The notes below the pieces were generated by a model, which did no database searches, was not told where the DNA came from, and saw only the letters and a list, made by a program, of their open reading frames with translations. The position numbers and the translations under genes are program-made. A stretch of DNA of 64,000 bases, taken from contig CAYXMH010000011.1 in NCBI GenBank assembly GCA_964466115.1, forward strand, positions 1 to 64,000, read 5' to 3'. The DNA comes from Pseudolysobacter sp964466115 (GTDB lineage: Bacteria; Pseudomonadota; Gammaproteobacteria; Xanthomonadales; Rhodanobacteraceae). Shown piece by piece: positions 62,341 through 64,000 of this stretch; the first letter of the stretch is position 1; the number at the start of each line of letters is the position of its first letter.

Positions 62341-63702
62341 TTACGAAGCAAGCCGCAGAATATCGTTATAAAAAGCTAGGCCCATCAATGTTACCAATAA
62401 CGCCAAGCCGACGTATTGGCCGGCGATTAACGTGCGTTCACTTACCGGACTGCCCTTAACGAGCTCGATAAGGTAATACAGAAGGTGGCCTCCGTCCAAG
62501 ATCGGAATGGGCAGTAAATTCATTATCGCAAGGCTCAGCGAGATTAGCCCTAAAAAATGCAGGAACCAGGCAAAGCCAAGATGCGCGGCATCGTTGGCGT
62601 ATTGGGCGATCGAAATGGGGCCGGACAAGTTCGACAGTTTCGCTTCGCCAAGCAGCATGTGGCGCAATAAATCGAGGCTAGTGCCGGCCATATTCCAAGT
62701 TTCTGTTAAGGCGGCCGGTATCGCATCCAGGGGGCCGTAGCGCAGCAGTGCATCGTAATTGGCTTGGTGAGCTAGCGGACCAATGCCAATTTTCCATTCG
62801 CGATTGCCGCCTTTGCCAACTTCGGCGCGCGGCAATACGGCGATAACGGAGCGCTGATTGGCGCGTTCGATGTGCAATTGCAGCGGCGTGTCCACCTTGG
62901 CGTTGCGCTGAATGGCGCTGACCAAATCGCTCCAGTCGCGAATCGGTTCGTCCTCGATGGCGAGGATGCGGTCGTTCGGCTGAACTCCCGCGACGGCAGC
63001 GGGCGAGTCCGGTACGACTTGCCCGATTTGCGCGGGAATTAACCATTGTTGCGGAATGAGACCGATTTCCGGCAGCGTGGTTGTTTCATCCACGTTGGCC
63101 GGCAGTTGGCTAAGATCAAGCTTACGCGTGCGCGAGGTGCCGTGCGCATCGGTAACGGCAATATCCACCGGTTGACGATTCAGTGCGAAGCTGGTCAAGG
63201 CAATGCCGGCATCGGTCCAGTTGCGTACTTCGCTGCTACCGATGGCATTGATGCGATCACCGGGCTCAAAGCCGGCACTGGCGGCAATTTTATCGGCGCG
63301 GCCAACGATCGGCTCAAAGTCACCCTTACCGATCACAAACATGGCCCAGAAGGCGATCACGGTGAACAGCAGGTTGAACGCGGGGCCGGCGGCAGTGATC
63401 GCCATACGGCTGAGCACCGGTTTGCGATTGAATTCGCCGCCGAGATCGCAGTGGGCGACCTCGCCTTCCCGGTCATCGAGAAATTTGACATAGCCGCCAA
63501 GTGGGATGGCCCCCACGACGTATTCCGTTCCATCCCTCCCCATGCGCGACAGTAGCGGTTTACCAAACCCCACCGAAAAACGCAGCACTTTGACGCCAAG
63601 ACGCCGCGCCACGATGAAATGGCCGTATTCGTGGAATGTCACCAAAAGACCGAGCGTGACCAGCAACCACCAAATTGAACCTGCGATCTCAGACATACCC
63701 AT
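62341..63702 (-). CDS. rseP: Site-2 protease RseP
   Basis: Intramembrane zinc protease that cuts RseA to release the envelope-stress sigma factor and clears signal-peptide remnants. The 453-residue protein has HEYGH at residues 24-28, two tandem PDZ domains (about 120-300; GFEPGDRINAIGSSE, GVQPNDRILAIEDE) and the third-ligand motif LLPIPILDGGHLLYY, with helices at both ends. The start is the ATG at 63702 or at 63696; neither has a strong ribosome binding site. It follows dxr by three bases and precedes bamA by 79. Confidence 0.97.
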   Translation of the reverse strand: MGMSEIAGSIWWLLVTLGLLVTFHEYGHFIVARRLGVKVLRFSVGFGKPLLSRMGRDGTEYVVGAIPLGGYVKFLDDREGEVAHCDLGGEFNRKPVLSRMAITAAGPAFNLLFTVIAFWAMFVIGKGDFEPIVGRADKIAASAGFEPGDRINAIGSSEVRNWTDAGIALTSFALNRQPVDIAVTDAHGTSRTRKLDLSQLPANVDETTTLPEIGLIPQQWLIPAQIGQVVPDSPAAVAGVQPNDRILAIEDEPIRDWSDLVSAIQRNAKVDTPLQLHIERANQRSVIAVLPRAEVGKGGNREWKIGIGPLAHQANYDALLRYGPLDAIPAALTETWNMAGTSLDLLRHMLLGEAKLSNLSGPISIAQYANDAAHLGFAWFLHFLGLISLSLAIMNLLPIPILDGGHLLYYLIELVKGSPVSERTLIAGQYVGLALLVTLMGLAFYNDILRLAS

Positions 63703-63705
63703 TGC

Positions 63706-64000
63706 TCAATGATTCATTTCGCCAATGATACGGGTCGCCGCCTGTCTTGCGGTTAAATCCGCGTAAAGCACGGTGTTTAATTCTTTCACCGATTCTGAGC
63801 TCACGCGGTTCAAGGTGGCCTCGATGACATCCGCAATGGCGAGAAACGGCAGTTGCCGCTCCAAAAAAGCGGATACAGCGATTTCGTTGGCCGCGTTTAA
63901 TAAGGTGGGGGCGGTACCGCCCGCGGACAAGGCCTGATAAGCCAGCGGTAAGCATCGGAACAGCGTTTTATCGGGGGGCTGAAATGTCAGCGACTTAAGT
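63706..64000 (-). CDS. dxr: 1-deoxy-D-xylulose 5-phosphate reductoisomerase, C-terminal part
   Basis: Second MEP-pathway enzyme (IspC), cut by the window edge; about 97 C-terminal residues are present. Reading from 64000 downwards the frame gives LKSLTFQPPDKTLFRCLPLA then YQALSAGGTAPTLLNAANEI, which match the conserved C-terminal domain, followed by VSAFLERQLPFLAIADVI. The N-terminal NADPH domain and active site lie outside. The first step of the conserved dxr-rseP-bamA-skp-lpx order. Confidence 0.93.
   Translation of the reverse strand, partial: LKSLTFQPPDKTLFRCLPLAYQALSAGGTAPTLLNAANEIAVSAFLERQLPFLAIADVIEATLNRVSSESVKELNTVLYADLTARQAATRIIGEMNH

Noticed and set aside
1..64000. CRISPR array, prophage or insertion sequence
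   Set aside because: No regularly spaced direct repeats, transposase, integrase or phage structural gene was found.

Overview
The window is chromosomal DNA of a gammaproteobacterium. Five conserved blocks fit that group: pyrG-kdsA-eno-ftsB-ispD-ispF-truD, surE-pcm-yqaA-nlpD, rlmE-ftsH-folP-glmM, tpiA-secG-tRNA-Leu-nuoA-nuoB, and dxr-rseP-bamA-skp-lpxD-fabZ-lpxA-lpxB-rnhB. The tRNA-Leu between secG and the nuo genes, and secreted beta-propeller proteins with an FR[DN]-type C-terminus, lean towards the Xanthomonadales/Lysobacterales side. That placement is inference. There is no phage, integrase, transposase or CRISPR array.

Layout. 0-7.4 kb (minus strand): a surface-glycan operon (UDP-GlcNAc 2-epimerase, an unrecognised helical protein, a fused GT2-GT4 glycosyltransferase, a methyltransferase) running into parE. 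7.7-14.1 kb (plus): CTP, KDO, glycolysis, division and isoprenoid genes. 14.2-16.8 kb: a small lipoprotein, a secreted delta-60 repeat protein and an Smr nuclease. 16.9-19.9 kb: surE-pcm-yqaA-nlpD, with no rpoS after it; a type III polyketide-synthase-like gene follows. 21.2-26.9 kb: yhbY and an Mth938-like gene, divergent from rlmE, ftsH, folP and glmM.

27-35 kb: an accessory stretch separates glmM from tpiA. It holds a 2-oxoglutarate/Fe(II) oxygenase, a VIT-family metal transporter, an SDR enzyme and a 1623-residue secreted RHS protein, with repeat elements around them. 35-37.4 kb: tpiA, secG, tRNA-Leu(GAG), nuoA and nuoB. The nuo operon stops after nuoB, against a convergent uup gene. 39.4-42.2 kb: a secreted Asp-box propeller protein. 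42.7-51.5 kb (minus): parC, crcB, ppk1, phoR, phoB, bepA. 51.6-53 kb (plus): tusD-C-B-E for tRNA 2-thiolation. 53.4-64 kb (minus): dxr (partial), rseP, bamA, skp, lpxD, fabZ, lpxA, lpxB, an LtaS-like sulfatase-fold enzyme and rnhB.

Much of the window serves the Gram-negative envelope. KdsA, LpxA/B/D and FabZ make lipid A and KDO; BamA, Skp, BepA and RseP assemble and survey outer-membrane proteins; NlpD and FtsB act in division; IspC/D/F supply isoprenoid precursors; GlmM and WecB supply amino-sugar precursors. No single previously undescribed system could be proven from sequence alone. The best leads are the glycan operon with its unknown helical member, the type III PKS-like gene, the shared C-terminal tail of two secreted propeller proteins, the RHS protein with an atypical low-GC tip, and the split nuo operon.
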